35,338 nucleotides of DNA from Chloroflexota bacterium (GTDB lineage Bacteria > Chloroflexota > Dehalococcoidia > SHYD01), in the NCBI GenBank assembly GCA_016190485.1, contig JACPQN010000126.1, forward strand, positions 1 to 35,338, written 5' to 3'. Both the position numbers and the translations under genes were made by a program. Shown here piece by piece: positions 1 through 7,840 of the stretch; within the stretch, counting starts at the first letter, position 1, and every line of letters starts with the position of its first letter. The notes below the pieces were generated by a model. That model did not search any database. It was not told where the DNA came from and was given only the letters and a program-made list of their open reading frames with translations.

Positions 1-79
1 CTTCGGGCGGAATAGCTTCCGCCAACCAGACCGGGACGAGATCGGCGTGGTCAGGGGTGTACGGATGGTAAGGTCGCAT
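1..79 (-). CDS. 5' end of an unidentified gene leaving the window (possible transposase N-terminus)
   Basis: On the minus strand an ATG at 79 opens a frame that stays open to the window edge, reading MRPYHPYTPDHADLVPVW and continuing. The RPY-x-P beginning is loosely like the N-terminus of IS1182/DUF772-type transposases, but only about 26 codons are visible, so the identity is a guess. A weak GAGG lies just upstream of the ATG. The gene points away from everything else in the window. It could also be a chance open frame. Confidence 0.3.
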   Translation of the reverse strand, partial: MRPYHPYTPDHADLVPVWLAEAIPPE

Positions 80-119
80 GCCTCATGATCCCGCACCTAA
101 GACCAGATGGCAAGCCACT

Positions 120-376
120 AAATAGACAGGCTCCTAGGGGGAGGAACAAGATACCCTCTCCCTGTGAGAGAGGAAGAAGGGGTCCCCTCCCTGGCAGGGA
201 GGGGTTAGGAGAGGGTCGACACCGACAGTTGAGTGGAGCTGCGAGCGAAGCTCCACACCCCCTCCTGGCCCCGCCTTGCCGCAGGCAGGCTCCCCCTGGC
301 AGGGGGAGGAATAAGATACCCTCTCCCTTGAGGGAGAGGGTAGGGTGAGGGTGGGAGCTGATGTAGGGGCGACGCG
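120..376. repeat. Spacer filled with CCCTCTCCC-type palindromic repeats
   Basis: No convincing gene between 80 and 376. The spacer contains two copies of GAGGAAyAAGATACCCTCTCCCT (about 141 and 306), a hairpin with 9-bp arms CCCCTCCCT/AGGGAGGGG (184-204) and a hairpin with 10-bp arms CCCTCTCCCT/AGGGAGAGGG (319-340). Related elements occur near 14735-14816 and 35195-35216. The 87-aa ORF at 85-348 is only a translation of these repeats. Confidence 0.7.
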
Positions 377-739
377 CTACAGCGGCTTGAGCCGGCCGGT
401 GACGGGGACGAGCGCCTCGTTCACGGGGTCGACTCCCAGGAGCAGGCTCTCTAGGGTGACGGCCCCGATGAGGGGCCCGGTGCCGGGCGGGCCAAAGATG
501 ACGTCGACGATGTTCTGCAGACCCTGGAGGCGGACGGTGGCCTGGCCTATCTCGTACTCGGCCACCTGGCCGTTGGCGAGGGCGAAGGTGCCTCTCCTGG
601 TCGGGCGGATGCCCAGCTCTTCCAGGATGGGTCGTGGGATGACCGTGAAGGTGGCGCCCGTATCCACCAGGCCCTCTAACCGCTGGAAGGTGGTTCCCGG
701 GAGGTCGCCGATCTCGAAGGTGACGGTGAAGGTGGCCAT
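377..739 (-). CDS. Small retropepsin-like (clan AA) aspartic protease-fold protein
   Basis: 120 residues. The motif LVDTGAT at residues 25-30 is the active-site signature of single-domain, retropepsin-like aspartic proteases, and the later PLIGAVTLESL matches the hydrophobic-hydrophobic-Gly element of that fold. Such proteins are presumed to act as homodimers; the substrate is unknown. The ORF track starts at 835, but that extension runs through the tRNA-Gln gene, so the ATG at 739, 21 nt beyond the tRNA 3' end, is chosen. There is no clear Shine-Dalgarno, so it may be read from the tRNA transcript or be weakly translated. Stop TAG. Homologues often occur as orphan or toxin-antitoxin-linked genes, but no partner is seen here. 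Confidence 0.7.
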   Translation of the reverse strand: MATFTVTFEIGDLPGTTFQRLEGLVDTGATFTVIPRPILEELGIRPTRRGTFALANGQVAEYEIGQATVRLQGLQNIVDVIFGPPGTGPLIGAVTLESLLLGVDPVNEALVPVTGRLKPL

Positions 740-760
740 GAGTTGGTGCGTTGGTGCGCT

Positions 761-834
761 TGGCTGGGGACCGAGGATTCGAACCTCGCCATACGGATCC
801 AGAGTCCGCTGTCCTACCACTAGACGAGTCCCCA
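761..834 (-). tRNA. tRNA-Gln (anticodon CUG)
   Basis: The reverse complement folds as a full tRNA: acceptor TGGGGAC pairs with GTCCCCA, D-arm GTC...GAC, anticodon stem GCGGA/TCCGT with loop CTCTGGA (anticodon CTG), T-arm GCGAGGTTCGAATCCTCG with the TTCGAAT loop, discriminator G73 and an encoded CCA at 761-763. The weak U1-A72 end pair is typical of tRNA-Gln. It reads CAG codons, common in this GC-rich genome. A TAGAAT box on the minus strand at 852-857, 17 nt upstream, is a possible -10. Confidence 0.95.
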
Positions 835-841
835 ACGGGCC

Positions 842-1543
842 TTACCCTGGTATTCTAGCATCCTTCTCCATGAACAGCACGTCGTACAGGAGGGCTGCCA
901 GGGCTCCACCCAGGATGGGCCCGATCCAGTAGACCAGGTGGTTGGCAAAGAAGTCGCCCGCCATGCCCAGCGCCACTCCCGGCACCGCGGTGCCAAAGGA
1001 GCGGGCCGGGTTCATCGCGGCTCCCGTGATGGGTCCTGCCGCCAGGATGTCCATCGTAATGGTGAGGCCGATGGCCAGGCCCGCGATGAGGTTGGGGCCA
1101 CGGGGGTCCACCGCGGTGCCGAAGATGACGGTGACCAGGAAGAAGGTGAGCACCAGCTCCACCAGCAGCCCGTTGAAGAACTGGACGCCCTTGGCCAGCT
1201 CTGGGTTGCCCAGGCCGGCTGCGCCCACGGCTTCCGGCGGGAGGAAGTAGACCAGGGCAAACCCCGCCAGCACCGCGCCGATGAGCTGGCTGACCACGTA
1301 GGTCGCGGCCGCGCCAGCCCCTATCCGGCCGGTGATGAGGAACGCGATGGTCACTGCCGGGTTGAAATGGCCGCCCGAGACCTTGCCCAGGGCCAGCACC
1401 CCCAGCCCGATGGCCAGGCCATGGGCAAAGGCGATGGCCGTCAGGTCCTGCCCGCGGGTGGCGATAATGGAGCCTGCCCCCATGAAGATGAGTCCGAAGG
1501 TGCCGATGAGCTCCGCGACGGCGGGCTTTATGCCAGCATTCAT
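842..1543 (-). CDS. MIP-family aquaporin, AqpM-like
   Basis: 233 residues forming the usual six-helix aquaglyceroporin fold with both pore motifs: NPA at about 61-63 (GGHFNPAV) and NPA at about 178-180 (AAMNPARSF), the second followed by the conserved selectivity Arg. By my alignment the helix-5 filter position is Ile rather than the His of AqpZ, as in archaeal AqpM, so water and possibly small neutral solutes are likely cargo; this is inference. The start is the ATG at 1543, preceded by GGAGG six nt upstream, rather than the longer ORF start at 1582. Stop TAA. Located in the inner membrane. It ends just upstream of tRNA-Gln on the same strand. Confidence 0.9.
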   Translation of the reverse strand: MNAGIKPAVAELIGTFGLIFMGAGSIIATRGQDLTAIAFAHGLAIGLGVLALGKVSGGHFNPAVTIAFLITGRIGAGAAATYVVSQLIGAVLAGFALVYFLPPEAVGAAGLGNPELAKGVQFFNGLLVELVLTFFLVTVIFGTAVDPRGPNLIAGLAIGLTITMDILAAGPITGAAMNPARSFGTAVPGVALGMAGDFFANHLVYWIGPILGGALAALLYDVLFMEKDARIPG

Positions 1544-1734
1544 AGCACTCCTCCACGCGCGTGGTGATGGCGACGGCTTCACGCTGCCAGATTGACCCGG
1601 CAGAGCGGCGCGCCCCTCTCTCCCTTATAACACACAACTTCGGAGAATCGCACGCCTGAAAGCCCGTGAAGCTCGAGCACCCTGCTCTGAGTCCCTCGGC
1701 CAGCTCAGTACGAGGGTGTTGAATATCGCCCCCA

Positions 1735-1925
1735 AACCCCCTGCAAGGGGCCCTTCGGCTGCGCTCAGGACAAGGTTCACGGAACCCCTTCGGGGTTATT
1801 TGTTCGGGTGCACATCCCCTTCGACAGGCTCAGGACAGGCCCCGAACCCCCTGGCAAAGCATGCCCTGAGCCTGCCGAAGGGAGGCTGCGCCTCTCTGCA
1901 CTCTCCCTTGTTAAACACTCGCCCA
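1735..1925. repeat. Cluster of TTCGACAGGCTCAGGA-family repeats in a gene-free spacer
   Basis: The spacer 1544-2018 has no supported gene. It holds three repeat units: CCTTCGGCTGCGCTCAGGAC (1752), CCTTCGACAGGCTCAGGAC (about 1818) and the inverted form GCCCTGAGCCTGCCGAAGG (1863). The last two form a large inverted repeat with a stem-loop potential. The tail (CTGGCAAA...CTCTCTGCACT) resembles the right end of the window near 35279, suggesting a longer composite repeat. Confidence 0.7.
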
Positions 1926-2018
1926 GTACCACGGTTCCTTTGCGCTCCAGGGCGGGGTTATAATCGGGAGTAGTGAGACAGAAATATACGTTGGGTGGCC
2001 GGACGGGGAGGAGTGCCT

Positions 2019-4811
2019 TTGGCGCCCATTCTTGAGCAGCTCAACGGTGTGCTGGTGGCACTGGGCCTGCTCTTCTTCGCGGGCTATCCGGTAGCCACGC
2101 TGCTCCTCCCCAACGAGGCGCGCCGCTGGTTCTGGCTCGCGACACCGCTGGCGGGGCTGGCCACGGCGTCGGTAGCCCTGGGCTGGCTCGGTATTTTCTT
2201 TCCCATGGCCGCGGCGGCCTGGGCGCTGCTGGCGCTGGGCGCCGCGGCCACCGTCGCCCTGGCGCTCAGGCGCCGCTGGTCTCCGGCAGGGCAGGCGTGG
2301 CGGGAGCAGGCAACCGTGGCCGGGCTGGCATGCCTCTCCCTGGCCCTGGGGTTGCTGCCCCTCTGGGGGCAGCCCGATCTGCTGGCCCTGGGCCCCAACT
2401 GGGACATCGAGATCTACCTACCGCTGGCCGAGTACCTGAAGCGCTGGCCGGCGGGGTTCTCCCTGGCCGAGCTGTCCGGGCGGCCCTTCGCCGACTACCC
2501 TAATCCCCTCCTGTGGCGGGTCAACTTCTTCGATCCGCGCTCGGCTGGGCTGGCCTTCCAGCAGCTCCACGCAGCCGTCGGCGTGCTGGCTGGCCAGGAG
2601 GCGCACCAGCACTTCGCTGGGCTGCTGGCGCTGCTCTACGCCCTCTCGCTGCCCGCCGGCTTCCTGCTCCTGAGGGCTGGGCTCGGCCTGAGCTTCCCCC
2701 ACGCTGCTCTGACCACGGCGTTGCTGGCCATCAACGCTGCCGGGCTCTACATCGTGTTCTGGAGCTTTGGCCAGCAGACCATCTCCCTGGCCCTGCTGCC
2801 CTTTGCGCTGCTGGGACTGGCCCTGGCGTTACAGCGACCGGCCCGGCCCACGGTGCTGCTGGCCGGCCTCGGGCTGGCGGCGCTGCTGGCGGGCTTCGTG
2901 CCGGTCGCACCTCTGTACGGGGTGCTCCTGGTGGGCCTGATCCTTGTCAGCCTGCCGGGCCCTGCCCGCTGGGCAGGCGGGGCTGCCGACCTACTGCGGC
3001 CGCTGACTGTCGTAGCTGGAACCCTGGCAGTGTCGCTGGCCCTCGCGCCCTGGGCCTACCTCAGCGCGGCTCGGCGGGCCTACCACTTCTGGGATGAGCA
3101 GGGCCTGAGTGGCCTGAGCCGGGGGCCGGATGTTGCCCAGTTCCCATCCTTTGGTTGGGCCCTGGGGCTCTTCCGCTCGCCCGAGGGCGGACTGGCCGGC
3201 TTGCTGGATCCCCAGTCCGGCCTCGAGGGTCTCCTGGCGCCGGGCCTTCGGTTCCTCCTGCTGCTCCTCATGGCGGTGGGTGCGTACGTGGCCGTCACGC
3301 GGCGGCAGTTCCTCCTGGTGGCGGTGGGCGTACCGCCCTTGCTCCTGCTGGTGGGGGTGCGGTACCTCTGGCCCTACCCCTACGGGTATCTCAAGCTCCT
3401 GCCCTCCTCCTCCTTCCTGCTGCTGGCCCTGGTGGTAGCAGGAGGCGTCGGGCTGTGGCAGATGGCGGGCGAGCTACGGCAACCGCGGCTCCCCCGGGCA
3501 GGCATAGCCCTGGGAGCCGCCGTCCTGGCCGCTCTGACGGCAGGGAGCACGGGACAGCTCATCGGGAGCATCCGGGGCCAGAGCACGGCCGAGTACCGGA
3601 CGCTCCAGGGCCTGGCAGAGGCCATCCCTCCAGGAGCTAGCGTGCTGGTCTCCGGTTACCGGGACTACCAGGGGCCCAAGGCCGGGGCCCTGGCCTACTT
3701 CCTCCGCAAGACGAACCTGTACGGCTACGTGCAGACCGGGTTTTCTACCTTCTTCCGGCTGCGGGACGACGGCGTCTACGACTTCGCGATCTTCAACGAA
3801 CTGGAGGATAGCCAGCGGGAGCTCTACCCAGAAGGGCAGAGGGTCTGGCAGGGGCTGGGTCTAAAGGCCTACCGGACGCCTGAGGCCGTGGAATACTATC
3901 GGGACCTGGGAGCCGCCGTGGCGCCGCCAGTCATCGAAGCCAGCGCCGGCCAGGGAAAGGCCAGCGGCTTGCGCATTACCGATTGGACCGAGGAAGGATA
4001 CCCGGAGTTTCAGGGGTGGTCCCCCCCACTGCTGGGCGTGCTGGCTGAGACGACGCCGCCCCAGGTGCACTATCCGGAGGTAGTGCGGCGGGGCAACCTG
4101 GACCTGACGGTGCCGCAGCCGGCCCTGGAGGCCGATGCTGCCGAAAGCCTCGGGGCGCGAGGCGGACGGCGAATGCGCCCGGAGCTCGCGGTGACCCTGG
4201 CCAGCTTCCGGGACCAGCGGGTGACCCTTGTTGTGAACGGCCAGCCCCACGCCCTGAACCTGACGCCAGGTCTCGCCTCCTACCGCCTGGGCCGCGTGGC
4301 TCTCCCCGCGCGGCTGACCTTGTACAACGAAAGCAACTTCCCCGTGTTCGTGAAGTCGCTGATGCTGCGGCAGACTGAGGAAGGCTCGGCGCGGGTCGAA
4401 CGCTTCCCAGATGTGGTGCTGGTGCGGTGGGCCACCCGCCCGACGGAGGGAGGCCTCCGTCTGGCCGTGGACTACATCGGACCGGCCTGGCAGCCGGTGG
4501 TGGATATCTACGGCCTGGATGGCAAGCGGCACTACGGGTACTGGAGCTTGCCCAGCGGCCCGGCCAGCGTGGTACGCACCTATCGTCTCCGCCTGGACCT
4601 CCCCAGGCAGCAGACCTTCACGCTGCAGCGGGGCGGCGAGACCCGAGTTATCGGATGGCAAGGCGAGCGCGCCGAGGGCGACTACCGAGGCTACCTCTTC
4701 CTCTGGCAGGGCCAGAAGCTGGCCCAATCGGTACCCCTCTTCACCTTCACCCTGCGGGACAATCAGATCACGGGCATCGAGGAGGAGGCGGGAGAGCTCT
4801 TCATCGGCTAG
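2019..4811 (+). CDS. Large polytopic membrane protein, possible GT-C-like glycosyltransferase
   Basis: About 930 residues. The first half (to about residue 490) is a run of a dozen or so hydrophobic helices with an early loop rich in conserved-looking aromatic and acidic residues (NWDIEIYLPLAEYLKRW); the second half is soluble and beta-rich, presumably outside the membrane. This layout resembles GT-C-fold glycosyltransferases or YfhO-like proteins, but no diagnostic motif is seen, so function is open. The ORF track starts at GTG 1995; GGAGGA at 2007-2012 fits the TTG at 2019 (six-nt spacing) better, while GTG 2013 is too close. A GPARWAGGA stretch near residue 318 is encoded by a palindromic repeat shared with two other genes. 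Convergent with the aldolase gene, 3 nt apart. Stop TAG. Confidence 0.7.
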   Translation: MAPILEQLNGVLVALGLLFFAGYPVATLLLPNEARRWFWLATPLAGLATASVALGWLGIFFPMAAAAWALLALGAAATVALALRRRWSPAGQAWREQATVAGLACLSLALGLLPLWGQPDLLALGPNWDIEIYLPLAEYLKRWPAGFSLAELSGRPFADYPNPLLWRVNFFDPRSAGLAFQQLHAAVGVLAGQEAHQHFAGLLALLYALSLPAGFLLLRAGLGLSFPHAALTTALLAINAAGLYIVFWSFGQQTISLALLPFALLGLALALQRPARPTVLLAGLGLAALLAGFVPVAPLYGVLLVGLILVSLPGPARWAGGAADLLRPLTVVAGTLAVSLALAPWAYLSAARRAYHFWDEQGLSGLSRGPDVAQFPSFGWALGLFRSPEGGLAGLLDPQSGLEGLLAPGLRFLLLLLMAVGAYVAVTRRQFLLVAVGVPPLLLLVGVRYLWPYPYGYLKLLPSSSFLLLALVVAGGVGLWQMAGELRQPRLPRAGIALGAAVLAALTAGSTGQLIGSIRGQSTAEYRTLQGLAEAIPPGASVLVSGYRDYQGPKAGALAYFLRKTNLYGYVQTGFSTFFRLRDDGVYDFAIFNELEDSQRELYPEGQRVWQGLGLKAYRTPEAVEYYRDLGAAVAPPVIEASAGQGKASGLRITDWTEEGYPEFQGWSPPLLGVLAETTPPQVHYPEVVRRGNLDLTVPQPALEADAAESLGARGGRRMRPELAVTLASFRDQRVTLVVNGQPHALNLTPGLASYRLGRVALPARLTLYNESNFPVFVKSLMLRQTEEGSARVERFPDVVLVRWATRPTEGGLRLAVDYIGPAWQPVVDIYGLDGKRHYGYWSLPSGPASVVRTYRLRLDLPRQQTFTLQRGGETRVIGWQGERAEGDYRGYLFLWQGQKLAQSVPLFTFTLRDNQITGIEEEAGELFIG

Positions 4812-4814
4812 GAT

Positions 4815-5852
4815 CTACTCGATCCCCGCCATCACACTCCGTACCGCCTCCAGGGCTTGGTCGATGTCTTCCCGCTGGATTCCGTAGTGGGTCACCATGC
4901 GGAGCAGCCCGCCCCAGTAGTTGGAGATCTTGACGCCGCTCGCAGCCAGCCGCTGCATAAAGGCGTCCCACGGAATACCCTGCACCCGGAAGATGACGAT
5001 GTTGGTCTGGATGGTCTCGGGTGCGATGAGCACGCCGGGGATCGCCGCCAGGCCCCGGGCCAGGTAGGCGGCGTTGGCGTGGTCATCCGCCAGGCGGTCC
5101 ACCATGGTCTCCAGGGCCACGATGCCCGCCGCCGCAATGACGCCAGCCTGCCGCATGCCGCCACCCACAGTCTGCCGCCAGCGGCGCGCCTCCTGGATAA
5201 AGGCCCCGCTGCCGCAGAGGAGGGACCCCACCGGCGCGCTGAGGCCCTTGGAGAGACAGAACTGCACCGAGTCGGCCCCCGCGACGAGCACGCTGGGGCT
5301 GACCTGCAACGCCACCGCCGCGTTGAAGATGCGGGCGCCGTCCAGGTGCACCGACACGCCGTGGCCGTGGGCCAGCTCCACCACCTGCCGGGTGTACTCC
5401 GGCGTCAGGGCCTTGCCGCTACAGCGGTTATGGGTGTTCTCCAGGCAGATCAGGCGCGTCCGGGGAAAGTGGACGTTGTCCGGCCGGATGGCCGCTTCGA
5501 TGACGGCCAGGGACATGGTCCCGTCCTCCTCGTTGTGGACGGTGCGCACGTGCACCCCGCCGAGCGTCGAGACTCCGCCCACCTCGTTCCAGAAGATGTG
5601 GGACTCGTCACCCAGGATCACCTCGTCGCCCCGCCCGCAGTGGGTAAGAACCCCCACCAGGTTGCCCATAGTGCCGCTGGCCACAAAGACCGCCGCCTCC
5701 TGTCCCAGGCGCTGGGCCGCCAGCTCTTCCAGCCGGTGCACGGTGGGGTCTTCACCCCAGCCATCATCGCCCACCTCGGCGCGGTACATCGCCTCCCGCA
5801 TCGCGGGCGTGGGATGGGTCACAGTGTCGCTGCGCAGATCCACAACACCCAT
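4815..5852 (-). CDS. ltaE: Low-specificity L-threonine aldolase (GLY1/LtaE family)
   Basis: 345 residues, the usual length of the family. It cleaves L-threonine or allo-threonine to glycine and acetaldehyde using pyridoxal phosphate. The N-terminus MGVVDLRSDTVTHPTPAM is the family signature; GDDGWGEDPTV follows; HLDGAR (D171) contacts the PLP ring nitrogen; the Schiff-base lysine is K202 in CLSKGLSAPVGS. Cytoplasmic, homotetramer expected. The ATG at 5852 has GGAGGAG six nt upstream on the minus strand. It stands alone between a convergent membrane-protein gene and a divergent hydrolase gene. Stop TAG. Confidence 0.95.
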   Translation of the reverse strand: MGVVDLRSDTVTHPTPAMREAMYRAEVGDDGWGEDPTVHRLEELAAQRLGQEAAVFVASGTMGNLVGVLTHCGRGDEVILGDESHIFWNEVGGVSTLGGVHVRTVHNEEDGTMSLAVIEAAIRPDNVHFPRTRLICLENTHNRCSGKALTPEYTRQVVELAHGHGVSVHLDGARIFNAAVALQVSPSVLVAGADSVQFCLSKGLSAPVGSLLCGSGAFIQEARRWRQTVGGGMRQAGVIAAAGIVALETMVDRLADDHANAAYLARGLAAIPGVLIAPETIQTNIVIFRVQGIPWDAFMQRLAASGVKISNYWGGLLRMVTHYGIQREDIDQALEAVRSVMAGIE

Positions 5853-5950
5853 GGGCGCTCCTCCGGCAGTGCTGGCGCGATTCTAGCACCGTCCCTTGCC
5901 AAAAGTCACCCGCAGCCCCTAAGATGCGGCACAAGGAGGGCGGACGAAAG

Positions 5951-6613
5951 GTGCCCGAAGAGCGGATCAGCTTCCTGAGCGCGGTGGAGGGCGGCCCCAC
6001 CCTGGAAGGTGTGCTCTACCTGCCAGGATCGGAGGGTCCCTACCCGGGAGTGGTGATGTGCCACCCACACCCCCTCTACGGCGGGAGCATGTTCAACAAC
6101 GTGGTCTATGCCGTCTGCGACGCGCTGGCCGAGCAGCAGGTCGCCAGCCTCAAGTTCAACTTCCGCGGCGTGGGCGGCAGCGGGGGCCAGCACGGCGACG
6201 GCCTGGGGGAGCAGGAGGACGCCCTGGGCGCGCTGCGCTGCCTGGCGGAGCACCCCCGCATCGACCGCACCCGCCTCGGCCTGGCGGGCTACTCCTTTGG
6301 GGCCCGGGTATGCGTCGCGGCCGCCGAACAGGATGTCAGGGTGCGCGCCCTGGCCGCGGTCTCGCTGCCCACCCGGAACCTCGCGGGCCAGGGCATCCTC
6401 GGCGGCTTCCATCGACCCACATTCTTCATTGTGGGCAACCAGGACAGCGTGGTGGCGGTGCAGGAGCTGCGGCAGTTCGTCCAAAGTCTTCCAGGCGCCA
6501 CAGAGCTGGTGGAGGTGCCCGGCGCCGACCACTTCTGGGGGGGCTTCGAGGCCGCAGTGGGCCCGGCCGTGGCCCGCTTCTTCGCCGGCGCCCTGGCGAC
6601 GCAGCCCGCGTGA
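5951..6613 (+). CDS. Alpha/beta hydrolase, dienelactone hydrolase-like
   Basis: About 220 residues with the alpha/beta-hydrolase fold. The nucleophile elbow is GYSFGA (about residue 115), preceded by VMCHPHPLYGG, which carries the oxyanion HPHP motif, and followed by a late acid (FIVGNQDSVV) and His (GADHFWGG). This is the compact subclass that acts on esters; substrate unknown. The ORF opens at ATG 5924; GTG 5951 is chosen because GGAGG lies ten nt upstream of it, but 5924 remains possible. The TGA stop overlaps the GTG start of the next gene (GTGA), indicating translational coupling to the nucleotide hydrolase. Confidence 0.85.
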   Translation: MPEERISFLSAVEGGPTLEGVLYLPGSEGPYPGVVMCHPHPLYGGSMFNNVVYAVCDALAEQQVASLKFNFRGVGGSGGQHGDGLGEQEDALGALRCLAEHPRIDRTRLGLAGYSFGARVCVAAAEQDVRVRALAAVSLPTRNLAGQGILGGFHRPTFFIVGNQDSVVAVQELRQFVQSLPGATELVEVPGADHFWGGFEAAVGPAVARFFAGALATQPA

Positions 6614-7182
6614 GCACCGAGGCTCCGCTGTCGCTGCCGGGCGTGCTGGACCGTGCCAGCCTTGAGCGGTGGCTCCGAGGGTCGCCGCCTATCGTGGAGG
6701 GGCTGCTGAACCCCGCGGAGCAGCTCCAGCCCAACGGCATCGACCTGACGCTGCGCTCCGTGGCCTGGTTCGGCTCTCTGGGGCAGCTTGGTGTCAACGT
6801 GGCGGAGCGCCAGCTCCCCAGCACGGTGGAGCTGGCGTTCGACCCGGAGGGTTACCTCCACCTGGCGCCTGGCCCTTATCTGGTCACCTTCAACGAGATC
6901 GTCCACATCCCCCTGGGCATGACCGCCCTGGCCTGGCCCCGCTCGTCGCTGCTGCGCAGCGGCGTGGTGGTGCACAACGCCGTGGGGGACGCGGGCTACC
7001 AGGGCCGCTTCCAGGGCCTTATGACCGTAGTGAACCCCCACGGCTTCCGAGTGGCCAGGGATGCCCGGGTGATCCAACTCGTCTTCTTCACCCTGGCGCA
7101 GCCCGTGACGGAGGGCTACCAGGGCATCTACCAGCAGGAGAACCTGTTGAGAGAGTTTAATAACCCTACACCCCCAGGCTGA
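6610..7182 (+). CDS. dUTP diphosphatase / dCTP deaminase family enzyme
   Basis: 190 residues starting at GTG 6610, which overlaps the TGA of the hydrolase. The ORF track's longer version (from 6058) runs antiparallel through the hydrolase frame and is wrong upstream. QPNGIDLTL is the first family motif and WPRSSLLRSG the phosphate-binding motif; AVGDAGYQG carries an Asp where dUTPases hold the catalytic water, whereas the Glu of dCTP deaminase (…LE.N) is not seen (MTVVNP instead). This favours a dUTPase of the archaeal-like branch that removes dUTP and makes dUMP. The TGA stop lies inside a small hairpin. Confident on family, moderate on reaction. Confidence 0.8.
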   Translation: MSTEAPLSLPGVLDRASLERWLRGSPPIVEGLLNPAEQLQPNGIDLTLRSVAWFGSLGQLGVNVAERQLPSTVELAFDPEGYLHLAPGPYLVTFNEIVHIPLGMTALAWPRSSLLRSGVVVHNAVGDAGYQGRFQGLMTVVNPHGFRVARDARVIQLVFFTLAQPVTEGYQGIYQQENLLREFNNPTPPG

Positions 7183-7227
7183 AGCCTGGAGCATCCCAGC
7201 CCTGATGCTGCGGGCTTTAGCCCGCAG
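7174..7227 (+). terminator. Two consecutive hairpins after the dUTPase gene
   Basis: CCAGGCT-GA-AGCCTGG (7174-7189) contains the stop codon, and CTGCGGGCT-TT-AGCCCGCAG (7208-7227) follows 18 nt later. No U-tract follows either, so they may be repeats or RNA-stabilising hairpins rather than a classical terminator. The ORF-track start of the lspA frame at 7205 lies inside the second hairpin and is not used. Confidence 0.45.
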
Positions 7228-7285
7228 TGAGCAGTTGTTAAACATTCTCAGAACCGCTGACCGCTTCCGTATCCCTTCGTGCCTG

Positions 7286-7294
7286 TGCTACACT
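7286..7294 (+). promoter_or_regulatory. Possible extended -10 promoter for lspA
   Basis: TGCTACACT gives an extended -10 (TGn + TACACT, hexamer 7289-7294). No good -35 is seen. Transcription would start near 7301, 30 nt before the lspA start chosen here. Confidence 0.35.
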
Positions 7295-7330
7295 AGAAGG
7301 AGCACGAAGGAAGGCAGCGTTCCCTCTCCT

Positions 7331-7828
7331 GTGGCCCATCTGCAGCGAGATAACGTTCGGGTTGCAGGGCGTCTGAAGCGAGACGCTCTTTTTTTCCTCA
7401 TCGCCGGGCTGGTCTTCGCCCTGGACCAGGGCACCAAGAGCCTCATCCGGGCCACCCTGGCGCCCGGCGAGTCGGTGCCGCCAGAGAGTTGGTTCCGCAT
7501 CACCCACGTGACCAACACCGGCGCGGCCTTCGGTATCCTGCCCGACCAGTCGCTGCTGCTGCTGGTCACCACCGTGGTGGGCGTAGCCGCAATCGTGCTC
7601 TACTACCTCAACCCGCCGGTCCACAGCATCTTCCTCACCCTGAGCCTGGGGTTGCAGTTGGGCGGGGCTATGGGCAACCTGGTAGACCGCCTGCGCCAGG
7701 GCTATGTCACCGACTTCCTGGACTTCCGGGTCTGGCCCGTGTTCAACCTGGCCGATTCGGCTATTGTGGTGGGCGTGGCCATCCTGGCAGCTTTCCTGGT
7801 GCTCTCGGACCGCAAGCGGGCCACGTAG
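7331..7828 (+). CDS. lspA: Lipoprotein signal peptidase (signal peptidase II)
   Basis: 165 residues from GTG 7331, close to the standard length. LspA cleaves the signal peptide of diacylated prolipoproteins in the inner membrane. Four hydrophobic helices are visible; the catalytic aspartates are D128 in the GYVTDF motif and D142 in FNLADS, and NTGAAFG and GNLVDR are the other conserved blocks. The ORF-track start at 7205 is rejected because its first 40 residues come from a hairpin and non-coding spacer. The substrates include the predicted lipoproteins in this window (DUF4349 and kelch proteins). The rluD-like gene begins 12 nt downstream, a common lspA-rluD operon. Confidence 0.95.
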   Translation: MAHLQRDNVRVAGRLKRDALFFLIAGLVFALDQGTKSLIRATLAPGESVPPESWFRITHVTNTGAAFGILPDQSLLLLVTTVVGVAAIVLYYLNPPVHSIFLTLSLGLQLGGAMGNLVDRLRQGYVTDFLDFRVWPVFNLADSAIVVGVAILAAFLVLSDRKRAT

Positions 7829-7840
7829 CCCTCCTTTCCC

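Noticed and set aside
85-348. 87-aa ORF at the left end
   Set aside because: Translation of palindromic repeats; no ribosome site.
4857-5978. 373-aa plus-strand ORF
   Set aside because: Antisense to ltaE; no domain.
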